The notes below the pieces were generated by a model that saw nothing but the letters and a program-made list of their open reading frames with translations, ran no database searches and was not told the origin of the DNA. Both the position numbers and the translations under genes were made by a program. From Triatoma infestans (lineage: Eukaryota > Arthropoda > Insecta > Hemiptera > Reduviidae), in NCBI GenBank assembly GCA_011037195.1, contig JAAEAF010014399.1:62001-126000 (forward strand): a stretch of DNA of 64,000 nucleotides. The letters are read 5' to 3'. The number at the start of each line of letters is the position of its first letter. The stretch's first letter is position 1. Of this stretch, positions 11,505-23,895 are shown piece by piece.

Positions 11505-12185
11505 CCCTTTGTGTAAATCGATTTACTTCCTACTTGGAATTTTCACGATTCTAACAGAAAGTTTAGGAGATATCGTAATGTTATATGAGTGATAGAATCC
11601 ATACATTATATTGAAATGGCAATTTAGAGGATACATAACGTTACAGCTCTCCTAGATCCCCCCCCCAGAAAAAATCAATCAGCCCAAAATTCAGGCAAAA
11701 TCCCTCCACAAAAACTGCGACATTACTGATTTGTTTTATCAGTTTTTCGCGACTTTCTTCGAAACAGCTGCCAAACAGCTTTTCTTCAAATTGGTTTACT
11801 ATTTGGATGTTCTGCGAGAAAAGTAATGTTAAGCTTTTCTCTGAAGTACTATTTCCGTACAATGTATAGTTTTTACCACCTACATAATATTAATTATACA
11901 TTAGAAACATTGTCCGGTTCTAAATTTGATGAAAATTAATTAACCGGAAGTAGAACTTTTCAAGAAGAGGTTTTTGAGTTTTCTGGATTGCTTCGAAAAC
12001 GACTATTTTTCCCATGCTTTGTTGGTTTTGATACAGGCCGCTCAGTTAAAAATACCTCCCACTTTTTCTCATGGGTAGCGGAAGTAAACATTGAAAACGT
12101 AACAATTGTGGAGAAAATTTGTTAATTAAATCGTATTTTTTGAGTAAGAGACAGTAGTGTGTGTTTCACACCAGAATTTTTTTTT
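11505..12185 (-). repeat. Dispersed repeat Q, reverse copy
   Basis: Ends with GTGTGTGTTTCACACCAGA and a T tract. With 10708-11492 it forms a tail-to-tail inverted pair of about 1.5 kb. Confidence 0.7.
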
Positions 12186-13395
12186 TAATTGTGTGGGTTG
12201 ATTGATTTGCAATTAAAAAAAAATAAATTAATAAACTAATATCACTAAAAAACATAAGAAGTTAGGAAGTGCTAAAACTTATTATATTTGGTAAACTTAC
12301 ATTATATTTATCATAATTATGAATAGATAGTGGTGAGGTGTATGAACCTAGATATTTATATTGAGAAGTTACGTTAACTACTATAGTGAGTAAAATACGC
12401 GGATGTTTGTTTATACGCGTACCTATAGAATTATTAACCTTTCTAAATAAAAAGTTAACTGGTCAAGTATTTAATTTCTCTCTCTCCCCCTTTCTTGAAG
12501 ATTCTCTTATTCTCAGTGTATTTGTTTGACCTCTTCTCCACGCTCTCTCACTCATTCCTCTATCTATCTCTCTATCTCTACCAAAAACTTCCACCCACTA
12601 GTTATGTATGTTGTAGATTTTATATATACATATATATAGAATGTCGGCAACTTAGTTTGTTTTTTTAATCCTCACACACTCATTTGTAATTTCACGCCTG
12701 CATAAACCATCATCACTTAGTTAGTATATAAGTTTCGTTGTTAATATTTAACTTCGCTTTAGGCAAACTTTTTACATATGTGCATCTTAAAATAATACAA
12801 ACACACACAAATATATATATACACTAAATACTATCTTTCAAAACAGTTGTCTATCAAAAATTACTAGGTGAATCCAAATTCACCTGATGATACCATGTTC
12901 CCCTCCCTCTCCTAGAAAACATCCTAACTGTAGTGGTCATTGTTTTTTTCTTTTATTTTGGCTTATATAATCTAATGACTTCATTATTTAGTCTTGTACA
13001 ACAATTCCTGATTGACCCGACATTTATTTTATCATCACTTCATTCGATTTCCTCTTATCCTACTTCTTTTCCCTCTCCCTTAGCCAACCTTTTTTTTTTA
13101 CAAAAACAAACATTAAAGAAAATGTATCAACTAGAATTGTAATATCTAGATGGCATTAAAAGAAAATCGTCACCGATGGACATTATGACTACGGTTATCA
13201 TTATTGACTAGTAATTCGTTAAAGACATAAAACTTGAAAGACTTTTTCTAGGATTTGTTTAGCAATCTTGTAAAAAACAGTTAGTCTGTTCAGTACCTCT
13301 TCTAATATTTTATCCCTTACACCAGATCGATAGACCCTTGCTAAGGTTGGAGAAATGGAATGTATGAGCATTAATTAATCAGATATTCTAAACAG
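12186..13395. other. AT-rich unclassified stretch
   Basis: Includes a CT-rich tract (12477-12590), AT runs and T tracts near 13090. A 69-codon frame at 12933-13142 is not supported by any motif. Confidence 0.4.
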
Positions 13396-13396
13396 C

Positions 13397-14150
13397 GTGC
13401 CAGAAAAATTGCACCACCCAAAGGGAGGGTACGTACTTGCTTGAAAATTGAAATTTTATCCATTAACCTAGTAGTAAATGACTTCAATGGGAGGGAGGGA
13501 TTAAAGAAGAATTTTAATGTGTTACGTCACCTTGATTATTAATAAAACTTGCCCTAACACGCGAACAGGATGCTTCGAATGAGATGATCTATATCCTGTT
13601 GTAGTATCTCATCCCAAGCTTGTTGAAGATGACGACACAGCTCCTCTAAGTTGTTTGCTGATTAAGCGAATCGTCTTAAGCGCCGACCCATTTTCTAGTG
13701 GGTTTAAATCTAGAGAACGAGCTGGCTAAGGTTTGACACCTGATATTTCACGCCTGCTGCTGTAACGCGGCTATCACCTTGAACAGAAAGAATCCAAATT
13801 GTTCCTTTCACTCCGAAACCTTCTCATAGTCAATCGTTAATCATTTTGCCATATACAAAAACAGGATTCGCCACTAAAGATAATATGATTCTATTCGTTG
13901 CCCCACTGCAGTCTTTCTTGGCTTTACTGGACCCTGGCTGCCTTATGAAATCGTGTCAGTGCTAGCCTTCGAAATGGCCGGTTGGAATGAAGACCAGCCA
14001 TACACTGGACTCAATATATGGATCAGTGTAGGTTATTGTTCGTGTAGTTTTAAGCTGAGATACTAGTAGGGATGTCACAATTCCTAAAGAACTGGCTGGT
14101 AGTTGAGATGCGACATTAGGCCCCCTTCTCGCTCTAAAGGGTCATTTCAA
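13397..14150 (-). mobile_element. Tc1-like DNA transposon relic (DD34E-type transposase fragments)
   Basis: Minus-strand translation in mixed frames gives transposase pieces in the expected order. AGLHSNRPFRRLALT comes first (about 13960-14010), then an FSDES-like block now reading FSGES (about 13880). A degraded QQD-type block follows (about 13780), then PARSLDLNPLEN (about 13680-13720), then ELCRHLQQAWDEILQQ (about 13600-13650). The family catalyses cut-and-paste transposition with a DDE triad. Here the first Asp is Gly and several frameshifts are present, so it is dead. The low-coordinate end begins near cagcgtgccagaaaaattgc. I could not define the inverted termini. Confidence 0.75.
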
Positions 14151-14182
14151 TAAAAGTGTAAAGCAATATTTAATTAAAAACT

Positions 14183-14875
14183 TGGTGTGAAACACTCACA
14201 CGACTTTCACTTACTGCAGTTGTCAAAAATGACAATTATAATTCATATAAGATGTTTACTCTAATGAAAATGTCGGTTTTTTTATGGAGAAAATCACAGA
14301 AAACTGAAAAAAATTGTTCAATAAAATCGCACTTTCGGGCAGCCGATTTTCTTCAAACTCGAAATTTTGACAACATATTTAATTCTCATGAATATTATAT
14401 GGATGATAGCTCTTATAGTAAATTAATAAAAATAACACATTCAAGGGAAGCACACCACCACCCAGAATCCCGCCTTAAATGAATTTTCCTGGAGAAATGT
14501 TTCAAGCAAAACTAGTAGTTAATATTCTGAGTTAAAGAAAAATCATTCGCGCGGTTCTTGAGAAAATCTCAAAAAAGCTGATAAATCCACACAGTAAAGT
14601 GGTACTTCTGGTTAACCAATTTTCTTTAAACTCCTAATTTTGATAACATATTTAATTATGATTAATATTATATGAATGATAGAATTGTATAATAAACTGT
14701 AATAACACTTTAGAGTATAACATAACCCCACCCCTCCCCTGAAACTTCTCTTAAATGAATTTTCCCCAGAAAAATGTTTTAAATAAAAATTGTACCTCAT
14801 TATATGTGTAGTTCAATATTTCTATAATTGGACACGATCGCAATACTTCCCCTCACTAGGGGGAGTAAGAGAAAG
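14183..14875 (+). repeat. Dispersed repeat Q, full-length shorter variant
   Basis: Head ttggtgtgaaacactcacac and tail gacacgatcgcaatacttcc, then ggagtaagagaaag. The module aaccgattttctttaaactc occurs twice inside it, showing an internal duplication. Confidence 0.8.
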
Positions 14876-15655
14876 AAAAAAATAAATATCGATCATGGGA
14901 CTTTGCAAATTACGTATTGTATTTTTTATTTCTTAATTGCTCATATCACTTAGAGTTACAATTATTATTACGAATGGTATAGCCCCCCTCCCACCCCAAT
15001 AAGAAGTCATTAAAATGTTATAATAACATTTTTAGTAATATACCCACCCATCCATTAAACTGTGCACCAATAATAAAACAATAACAATTATAAATGACAT
15101 TTATATATTTTTGTAATAATAATAAAAAGAAATAAATAGTATAATGATATCAATAATATAATATTTAGTATATAATATAGAAATGTGACCCGTGTGAGAA
15201 AGAGGGTGGGGCAGGTAGCCCGGGGTGCCATATTGGACCCTAATTGATACCAGTACAGCACGTTATATCTCGTGTGGATAATTCTTAAAGTACAAAATCG
15301 TGTAACTAGAAGGGCACGAAAACCAATAAATTTTATAATTAACTATCATTTAACATATTTTCTTTATCATGATAATAATAATAATAAACACAAAAAATGA
15401 AATTAAAATAAATAAATAATGAAAATTATTTAAATAATAAGTAAAAAAAGGTCGTATTTATAATGATGTGCTAATTCTAATAAAAAAAAAGGACATCTTA
15501 ATATGATTATCAATTGAATTAATTAATTGGTAAATAACTTTTTCTTTTTTTTTAACTAAGGGGCCAGCCAATACCTTCACAGAATTATTCTTGTAATAAA
15601 ATCGTCCTCTTATTACAGTTTCTTTTAGTTTGAGTTTTTTTACTTTATAATAATA
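14876..15655. other. AT-rich unclassified stretch
   Basis: AAT/ATT-rich sequence. No gene or recognised element apart from low-complexity runs. Confidence 0.35.
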
Positions 15656-15659
15656 ATAA

Positions 15660-15897
15660 CATGAGTGGAACGGAAAGGTGGAGCGAACTGGACTCTCACG
15701 CGGAGGTCCCGGGTTCGAGTCCAGCCGTGCTACCCTTAGAATTTTTCTTCCTAGGAGCCTCTGCAGCATTGTCCGGTGATGGACAGTGTTGCCTGTAATG
15801 ACAGAACACTGTCCGGAGACCGGCAGTGCACTGAGGAGGCTCCGGATGCCAATGACTATAGATGTTGACGCACCATAACTTAAAAAAAAAAAAAAAA
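15660..15897 (+). mobile_element. SINE family A (tRNA-derived), longest plus-strand copy
   Basis: The tRNA-like head has a perfect B box (GGTTCGAGTCC at about 15713). Its body shares gatggacagtgttgcctgta and ccggcagtgcactgagg with the other family A copies. It ends ttgacgcaccataact plus a poly(A) tail that grades into AAT repeats. It lacks a complete cloverleaf, so it is not a tRNA gene. Confidence 0.85.
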
Positions 15898-15989
15898 ATA
15901 ATAATAATATGTTTATTAAATATAAAATACATATTTGTATACTCTCATTCTTCTTTTATAAACAGCACAAAGCATGAACCATTTTGCAT

Positions 15990-16130
15990 TTTTACTTTAT
16001 CTTACTCTTAGTAAAAGGATGGATTGCGATCGTGTCAAAGTTTCGAATTTGTGTTTCCACTGGAAATACAAGTTTCATGAGAAATACAAGATTTATGAAT
16101 AATGGATAATGACTAACAGTTTCTAAGAGA
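15990..16130 (-). repeat. Dispersed repeat Q, tail fragment
   Basis: Contains ggattgcgatcgtgtcaaag and ccactggaaatacaagtttc. Confidence 0.6.
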
Positions 16131-17219
16131 ATTTCTATATTAGAAAGATGTGAGAAATTTTCTCTAAATCATATTTATTAGAGACTTTAATTAATTAATT
16201 TATTTTTTTTCAAATAACATTGCACTATGCCCTTGACCTTTTTAAAACTAAACTATGACCATGACTTTGAGATCACCTTAATATATTTCTGTATAAATTA
16301 CATCAAACCTATTCTTTGCTTGCAACCAATCAATTATTATAATTATTTATTTTTTTATTAGCACTTAATTTACAATAGTATTATAAAGATAGACACACAC
16401 ACACACACACACACACAAAATACTTTTATGTAAATCACTTATTTTTTTTTAAAGTCATAAATTCTTATTTTTATATACAAATATTTAATTATACCAGAGT
16501 ATTATATAGTGTATAAATTCTATCTAAAGTAATAAATTTAACAAACTTATTAGTTAATTATACAGAAAAAAATAGAAGGGTTATTAACAAACGGTTTAAT
16601 TAAAATTAAAAGGTTATTAATAATAATTAGATAAACCCAAAAAAAAAAAAAAAGAATATATAAAGTAAAAAACCGTGTTTTTTCCTATGAGTCTTTAATG
16701 ATATAATAAAAGTGCGCGATATAAGTTGAAAGGGGGGGAGGGGAAGCTGTGGGATGAGTGTCAACTTTTAAGTACTCCTGCTGTGTACTGAAACACGCTC
16801 CAGAACAGCGGGTGGTTATTCTTAAGAGTGTCACCGTCACACACAGAGTGTGTGTGCGCACTGTTTACATTCTAAATGAGGAAATATATTTACTAGTTTT
16901 TAATTTTCTACCGCCTTCCTCCAGCATGTCTCCTCGCCACCAAACAGTTACTTTGAATGACACAGACTCCAAGTTAGAGCATATGGTATAAAATGCCACG
17001 CAGGCTTAATAATTAGCCTCTTATAAAATTGGGACAAAAATATGAATATGTATTGCTCATGATTTTTATTTAAAAATGTTTGGCAACTTTTTATATTATT
17101 GGGATATAACAAAAGTCTTTGCGTTTTTGACTGCTTTAATTTATTGAGTATTAAAAATTAAGACTTACCAATATATTCGTCAAACTATAAACCATTGTTA
17201 TTACTTCAACCCATTTTCA
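16131..17219. other. AT-rich unclassified stretch with a CA microsatellite
   Basis: Includes (AC)n at about 16391-16417, an A tract at 16639 and a moderately GC-richer patch at 16730-16990 (77-codon open frame, no motif). No gene is supported. Confidence 0.35.
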
Positions 17220-17520
17220 AGCCATAATTCAGTTCCTCTTTAGTACGACGAAGGTTCTTTGGACGCAGAGAATTTAATACAACGGTGTATCACTATCTGT
17301 GTCAATTCCCCGTTGCACTGATACTAGGTTTCGTGTATTTAGGAGGGCATCAACTCTCGCGGGATTGCCTGGGAGGGTTGGATATCGTAGACAACCCGAC
17401 AGACTAACGGGGGAGATTAACTAGGATGACCTGGATGCTCTGGAGAGAAAATGGAGGGGGATAAAAGCCACATAGGCTTAGGTCCCAGGCCGATAGTCAC
17501 CCGGATTCAATAATAATAAT
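17220..17520. other. Unclassified GC-richer interspersed segment
   Basis: About 300 bp, clearly richer in G+C than its neighbours, ending in an AAT run. It has the look of a retroelement 3' end (gtcccaggccgatagtcacc then an AAT tail), but no protein similarity was recognised. Confidence 0.3.
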
Positions 17521-19029
17521 ACAAGCTGCTTTCATCTCCTCTTCCATAGTAAAAATTTTACCCCGCAAAAAATGAACCATGGATCGGAATAAGATTTAGT
17601 CCGATGGAGCGAGGTCTAGGCTGTAAGCAGGGTGAGGAAGAAGTTCAAACTCCAGCTTTATTTACGTATATGCTCCAGCTAGTAAAAATTATCTGTTTGA
17701 AGAGAATTAGTGAATTATAACTACGTAAAGTGCAGTAAGAGATACGAGTGCTTTAGACCCGATTTTTACTTCTAGAAAAGTGTTTGTAGATTGATTCATA
17801 TTGAGAAATGTAGGAGCTTGAGCGTGCGCGACTTACGCGATCTGCGGCAATACAGGACCTAATTAGGCTTGAATGTAAAAAAAAACTCTTATTGTTGATT
17901 GAGGAGTGGGAAGTATTACAGATTTTCGCATTTAATGACAAGTTGCAACTGAACGAGAGTTGCAAGAATACTTTTTAATTATGTTGAATTTAACATAATT
18001 CATTATAACAACTAAAACTAGTATTATCTACTAAAGAACTTTAAAATACGTTGACATAAACTTTAGAAAATGTTTTCAAAAGCAAGAAAAAGCAACTGTG
18101 AAAAACGTCTTCGATTAAACGTCTTCCTCGTGGTCACCGGTATCCCTCATGGCTCGAACAAGACATACCACTATCAACCACGTGGTGTCCCTCCCCCCCC
18201 CATGGTTCGAATACCACTCATTTTTTTCTGGACGTTCAGCGTATTAAGAAGGAAGTCATTTCACTCTTTTTCCGCTGCGCAATTTGACTTTCATTTCTAT
18301 CCACATTAAATTCAATGATAGTGTATCTGACATTTTACAATTTTTTGTCTGTGATAGTAATTATTGTCCGGTTGTAACTATTTATGTAACAAACATTCAT
18401 CTATAAAAATATTAATTGGATTTAAATACTTTAATAGTTCTTGATTGAAACATTATTTTGTTTTTTTCATTTATATTATTATTTCAAACTGACGGTAATT
18501 AAATATTACATACTTATTTATTTAGAGATGTAATTGTTTTCATTTTAATTGCTAATAATTATATCAAGATAAAAACTATTATCATTAATTGTATTTCTCT
18601 TTCTGTCCCACCATTCGCTATCTCTCTCTCTCATCCTTCTCGTTTATAATAATATAACTTTTAATTTTTTTATTATTATAATTACCGGAAAGGTTAATTG
18701 ATTAATTGCATTCTTTAATTACTATTCCAGGAAATGTATATGTTCAAGAATGCTAAGCAATATATGTAAGATTTGTATAAATCTAATTACCTCTTATAAT
18801 AGTTTTAAATGTATATCATTGTTAACGTAATATTACTATCAGTTTACGTGTTTATTTAAATTATTTTTTACTGTAATTAAAACTAGAAAGAACTAATTGA
18901 TAAAAGTACTATCATCTTTATTTAATATCTTCAAGGATCTAGCAAAATGGATTCTAAAAAGAAAAGTAACTAATAGCTGTTTTTGTTCCCTTGAATTTTG
19001 TTAACTATAATCATCTATCTGCTTCTAAA
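17521..19029. other. Unclassified AT-rich stretch
   Basis: Contains short open frames (17753-17965 minus, 18070-18309 plus) with no recognisable domain. I see nothing I can name. Confidence 0.35.
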
Positions 19030-19150
19030 GGGAATATTAGGAAGTGTCAGAATTTTGAAATGAAATTGCGCAAAAAAACTGCGAACGGTATTATATGTTT
19101 TGGGAGTCCAGAGTACGAAAAGGGAAGGATGTTTTGCTCAAGCAATAATG
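19030..19150 (-). repeat. Dispersed repeat Q, short fragment
   Basis: Contains ggaagtgtcagaattttgaa and gggagtccagagtacgaaaa, which matches the Q tail module. Confidence 0.45.
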
Positions 19151-19894
19151 TGAACTCCTACTTCATGTTAACGGAAAAAAAATGAAGCACGACAGAGAGA
19201 GGTTAGCTGACTGAGAGGGGGTGTCAACAAAGTTCTATTAGGACTCCATCTGATTGTCAGTGATTGAACGTTGTGTGTTTGAGTTGTTAGAAAACTGTCA
19301 GTGAGTGTGTATGGGGTTGTGGTAGAGTTTTATCTGTAGTTAGGTTAACTCCTCAAATAGTTACACCCATCAATTGTTGGCAAAATAGGATTGTTAGTCG
19401 GCGGTGACCAAATCTATAGACTCTATAAACATTTGATATTTAGCAATTTTATTTATGAAATCCTAAATGTTTCTTAGATTATTTCATTGCCAAGCATTAA
19501 CTGTCATTCTTTCTCCCACAGTAAGAGAAAGTTTTGCGATCGGTCAAATTTTCGAAATTGAGCTTCCACCGGAAATACATGATTTGGGATTCCCAGAGTA
19601 CGAAAAAAATGTTTTTACCGCATGTGGACAAAATGTCTCAAAAAGAACAATTCCGGAAAACTTAAACCTGATATTCCGTTTAGGTATCACCATCACGTGT
19701 AACAAAGTTTTGATCAAAAAATATAGATAAACCGGAAGTGCGATTTTACTCAAGGGTTTTTTTTTTTTAGTTTTTCGAAGATTTTCTCGAAAATAATTTT
19801 TTATTTGAAACATTTTTTCGAGAAAATTGATTTTGTGGGGCATTCTGGGTGAACATTAATGTTAAGCTTTCCTCTAAAGCATGACATCAGTACA

Positions 19895-20365
19895 GGGTCC
19901 TCATGTTTATCAGCTCGTTTTTATCATTTGTTATCGTTAATTATTCGACAATGGTCCGTCCACAGCTGACACAGTGGTCTTTCGCTTTGTTCTACACTCA
20001 AAGAACAATTAAAAATAAAATAATAAGATAGTACGGGTAATTAATTATCAAAGTAAATCCCCTTTAATAACGTAACTTTAGTTACGTATATATCTCCATT
20101 TGTTGAATGTTTTTTAAAAGGAAAAATGTACACTACCCTTTTAAATGGGAAAAACATGTGTTACCCACCCAGGTACAACGAACCCCTTCTTAACCTAGTT
20201 AGGTCCTAACAAAAACACTTTAAAAGCCAGTGCATCAGCTGGATTTGCTCGGTGCAAGTCTATGTTATCACACTGTTTTGATAAAAACATCCTGATGATG
20301 GGCGAACGCTCGAAACCGGTCGATGATCACAAAAAGAAGCAGGCTATTCCGGAAAATATCTCTGA
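19895..20365 (+). repeat. Insertion carrying a hammerhead-type a unit
   Basis: Interrupts a Q copy. Its right end (from 20245) is the type-a unit found at 5403-5701: gcaagtctatgttatcacac, the ribozyme-like core, then gaagcaggctattccggaaa. The left 350 bp are unclassified. Confidence 0.6.
20288..20325 (+). ncRNA. Hammerhead ribozyme-like motif, type a, complete core
   Basis: The elements in order are: stem I 5' strand CATC (20288-20291); core CTGATGA (20292-20298); one unpaired T; stem II GGGC-GAAC-GCTC (20300-20311, one G-T wobble); GAAA (20312-20315); CCGGTC (20316-20321); and stem I 3' strand GATG (20322-20325), fully complementary to CATC. A...ACCGGT is self-complementary, as expected where a minimal stem III works as a dimer. 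All conserved core positions are present. The extra T before stem II is a deviation. Confidence 0.55.
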
Positions 20366-20839
20366 TAGATTAGATGCATTGCTAGAATTCCAAATTTGCA
20401 GATAATCGATTAACCGGAAGTGTAACTTTAGATGAATAGATTTTTCAGGGGTGGCGGTGGGGGGTGAATTTCCTCGTTCACGGGATTTCTACAAACGTGG
20501 TATTTGCTATTTGCACAGGTATAAACGTATCACTTTTATTTTCAAACATTTTCCCAAGAAAATTTAATTTTAAGGGTTTTCCCTGGTATTAGATTTCAAA
20601 AAATATTATATAGATTTATTCGAAGTTAATGGCGCTCACTTCTTAGACTACAATAAAAGAAAATCACTTCAACTATTACCTTGGATTGCTTAATATACCT
20701 TCCACCAGCTTTAAATTTTTTTTTTTAAGCTAAATGAAAATAACGAAGTTTAATGAAAGTTAGTCATTTTATATATAATTGCATTAGCAGCACTAAGTGA
20801 AAGTAGTGTGAGTGTTTCACGCCATATTTTTTTTTTTCA

Positions 20840-21540
20840 CTTAGACATATACTGTTCCTTTATCAAAGCTTTCCATTTGATTGGAAAATAAGTAAATTAA
20901 ATTGAATTGCTGCAATAAAATATAAGAAACTATTTGTGTCAATAATATTCATTATTTAATTAAACTGGTTAACATAAAAAATTAATCCTACTTTATATTT
21001 AGAATTATAAAGATGTTGTATTACTTACTTATATAATACCTAAACATATAAACAGAGGCCTAGCTAATTTAATATTAGAAAGGCCATTAAGCATGTATAT
21101 ACATATATATAGTTAATAAGATTAGTTGAAATAGATAATTATTGCAAACAAATCACTTTTAATTATATCTTTATGAATAATTTTTTTTTTTTAAATGTAT
21201 GAAATTATATAATTCCTCGTATTTAATGTAATTAGCAAGAATTGTTATTTTCTATTTTGAATGTTTGTTTTTTTTATATGCATAAAAATAGTTGTTAAAA
21301 CTTACCCACACCTTCTAATAAAATGTTATGAAATCATTATGATAAGGTGGTAGGTTAAGTATTATAAGTTAGTTACTCAACAATACTAATTGACTTTATG
21401 GCAATGCGATTAACGGCCATCAAGAATGTCCTAATTGTTTCTTTTTATTTCTTAATTCTTTTCTTAAAAGTTTTTTTTTTTTCTTCTACCAATTGTTATT
21501 ATTCTTTGAATGTATTTTTATTTAATTATTTATTGTTTAA
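20840..21540. other. AT-rich unclassified stretch
   Basis: Poly-T tracts and AT runs. The 63-codon frame at 21398-21589 is Phe/Leu-rich from T tracts and has no support. Confidence 0.4.
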
Positions 21541-21542
21541 AT

Positions 21543-21966
21543 CAGGAGTTGTAAACCATGCGACCGTGGGTATACTCTGTGAGGTCTAAAGACAATTTTA
21601 AACCATTTCTATGCTATGTCAACTGTTTGTTTTTCCATGACAAAATTATTACTTTTTATTGAACATTATCTTTAAAAAACTGAACTGAACTCTATCGTTA
21701 GTTCAAACTATTTTCTTTTGAATTTCAAAAATGGAAAATTAAATCTTTCTTTGAATCTAATCTGTATAAATGAAACCACATTTTCGTCAATGCAATTAAT
21801 AAATAATTTAATACTATGAATAAATAAAAGTGCAATAAAATTTTATCTATTTATTTCATTACATATATTTTTATCAATTTTCTAAAAAAAAAAAATTAAT
21901 GACGCACGCAAAGCCAATTGAAATTCTTCTTTGTCCCTGAAGTTCCTAAACGGTTGGCAACCCCTG
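21543..21966. mobile_element. hAT-like MITE
   Basis: The left terminus CAGGAGTTGTAAACC and the reversed right terminus CAGGGGTTGCCAACC form a hAT-type inverted repeat. The flanking 8-mers gtttaaat and gtttattt agree at 6 of 8 positions, consistent with an aged 8-bp target duplication. The 424-bp interior has no transposase coding. Confidence 0.55.
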
Positions 21967-22016
21967 GTTTATTTCATTTAATTAAATTAAAATAATTACT
22001 ATAAAACCAAAAAAAA

Positions 22017-22955
22017 TCTGGTGTGAAACACTCACATGACTTTCTTTTACTCTAATTAATACAATTTAATTAATAATTTTATTTCTTTTAAATCCTAACG
22101 TTACACACTTTGGGCTGGCCACATAAAAATGGTGGTGGGGATGTATTTGCATACCTGAGCGGCCTAATGAGGAGCGCTCTATGTTTAAACTAATAATGCT
22201 TGTGTAAATTTAAATTTAACTGACAGTCTCCCCCCGCACAATCCATTTTTTCATAAAAATGTTTCAAATCAAAATGATACTTTTCCATCTACGCAGCAAG
22301 CATTCCAAGTTTATAGAAAATTGATATAATCATTTTCGAGAAAAATTCCAAAATACTAAAAAGCTTATTCTGTAAAATCGCACTTCCGGTTAACCGATTC
22401 TTAAAATTTCGAAATTCATCAATGCTTCTTTAATATTATGAACCTTGCAAAACCATATAAATTATAATGAAGTGGTACTTTAAAGGAAACCATAACAAGT
22501 TACTGTTCCCCCACAGCCCCCCCAAAAAATAAATTTTCTCGGGAAAATTTTTCAAATAAAAGTGATTAGGTATTAGTGTGTGTGTAGATAGTATACAGAA
22601 TTTAAGGGATATGGTTAAACCATTTTTGAGAAAATCAGGAAAAACTGAAAAAAAAAAAATTCAATAAAGTTACATCGGAACCGATCCATCAACCGATGGA
22701 TTTTGCCCGAAATATTCCCGTCTGATGCGGTAATCCAAAATCTCTGGCGATGACCTAAATGGAATAACAAAAATAAATGCTAGCATTTTGTTTCGTTTAT
22801 GAGATATGCCTGTATACTCACGAATACAGAAAAATTTTAAATATTTTTTCATACTCAGAGGACCTCAAAACTTGTATTTTTTGGTGAAAACTCAATTTCA
22901 AAATCTAATACAGTTGCCTCATTTCTTCTTCTTACAGAAATAAGAGAAAGTTACG
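22017..22955 (+). repeat. Dispersed repeat Q, full length
   Basis: Head TCTGGTGTGAAACACTCACA and the variant aattaatacaatttaattaa. The copy proceeds through the Q modules to ctcaatttcaaaatctaata and aaataagagaaagtta. Length is about 0.94 kb. Confidence 0.8.
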
Positions 22956-23084
22956 AAATATTAAGAGATGTAATGGTAAAGGCTCATCTGATTTTGTGAC
23001 TTTTTGAAACATAATTAAAGTCTCCATGCAATATATATATATATCAGCCTGTCTACTAACATAAAGATTACAGCTAGCTCCTTC

Positions 23085-23375
23085 CTTTTTGTGCACAACT
23101 TTTTGTGCTTATGAAACTTGGGCAATAAAAAAGAAAATAGGTTGGAAGTCTTCTTAGCCCTAGAAATAGATTTCCGGAGGAGAAATCAATTCCAATTAAG
23201 GAATCGCGTATATACAGCATATAAGATTACTGTGAACATTACGGTCATGTAAAGAGAATGGGTGATGAGCGATGGCCGATGAAAATGGTAGTCACAAGCC
23301 AAATGGATGTAGAAAGCGAGGAAGGCAAGAAATGGCTGGAGGATGTCCAGGAAGGAATGGCAACACTTTGGCACC
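23085..23375 (+). mobile_element. RTE-type LINE 3' terminal fragment
   Basis: Mixed-frame translation gives the C-terminal hallmark of insect endonuclease-reverse transcriptase elements: AYETWAIKKK, then GHVKRMGDERWPMKM, then a GRQ/EMA-type segment. Stops and frameshifts are present. It abuts a Q copy on its right. Confidence 0.7.
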
Positions 23376-23895
23376 GTGAAGGTGACTATTTCTAAATATG
23401 TTGATAAAATTCCGAGTTTGAAAATTGGATGACCGGAAGTGCGTTTATACCGAAAATTATTTTTCAGTATTCTACTATTTTCCCTAAAACGACTCCAACT
23501 ATTTTCTTTAAACTTAATACGTGAACTACATATGTGAAAAGCTACAACTTTTGTTTGAAACATTTCTTCGTCTTTATGTTTGAAACATAAAGTCTTTTCT
23601 TCTGGTGGGGGCTTTTGGTGGAGGAGTGGGGGTTATGTTTTTCTCTAAAGTGCTATCATAGTTGATTAAACAATTCTATTCTCCAAACAAAATTAATTAG
23701 AAATAAATAGGTTGCCATAATTTCGAGTTTCAAAAAAAAATTAGTAAACCGGAAGTGCGTTTTTACTGAACAGTTTTTTTCAGTTTTTGCTATTTTTTTC
23801 ATAAAAACATCGACGAATTTCATAAAATTTGTCAAACAAAATTTTAAAAACTGCAGTAAGAGAAATTTGTGTAGGTTTATCACATCAGATTTTTG
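23376..23895 (-). repeat. Dispersed repeat Q, head half
   Basis: Contains gaccggaagtgcgtttatac, a second gtaaaccggaagtgcgtttt module about 290 bp later and the head end ctgcagtaagagaaatttgt followed by atcacatcag. Confidence 0.7.

Larger units (their letters stand above)
19505..20835 (-). repeat. Dispersed repeat Q, split by a ribozyme-bearing insertion
   Basis: Tail modules (agtaagagaaagttttgcga, ccaccggaaatacatgattt) start the copy. It breaks off at about 19895, resumes at about 20365 (gcattgctagaattcc) and ends in GTGTGAGTGTTTCACGCC. The insert is about 470 bp. Confidence 0.75.

Noticed and set aside
15695..15730. Possible tRNA gene because of a perfect B box
   Set aside because: No complete acceptor or anticodon arms, and the same sequence recurs with a shared non-tRNA body and poly(A), so it is a SINE head.
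18070..18309. 79-codon open frame with a basic start
   Set aside because: Interrupted by a C homopolymer and not similar to any family I know.
23186..23563. 125-codon minus-strand open frame
   Set aside because: It runs antisense through an RTE tail and a Q repeat and has no domain.
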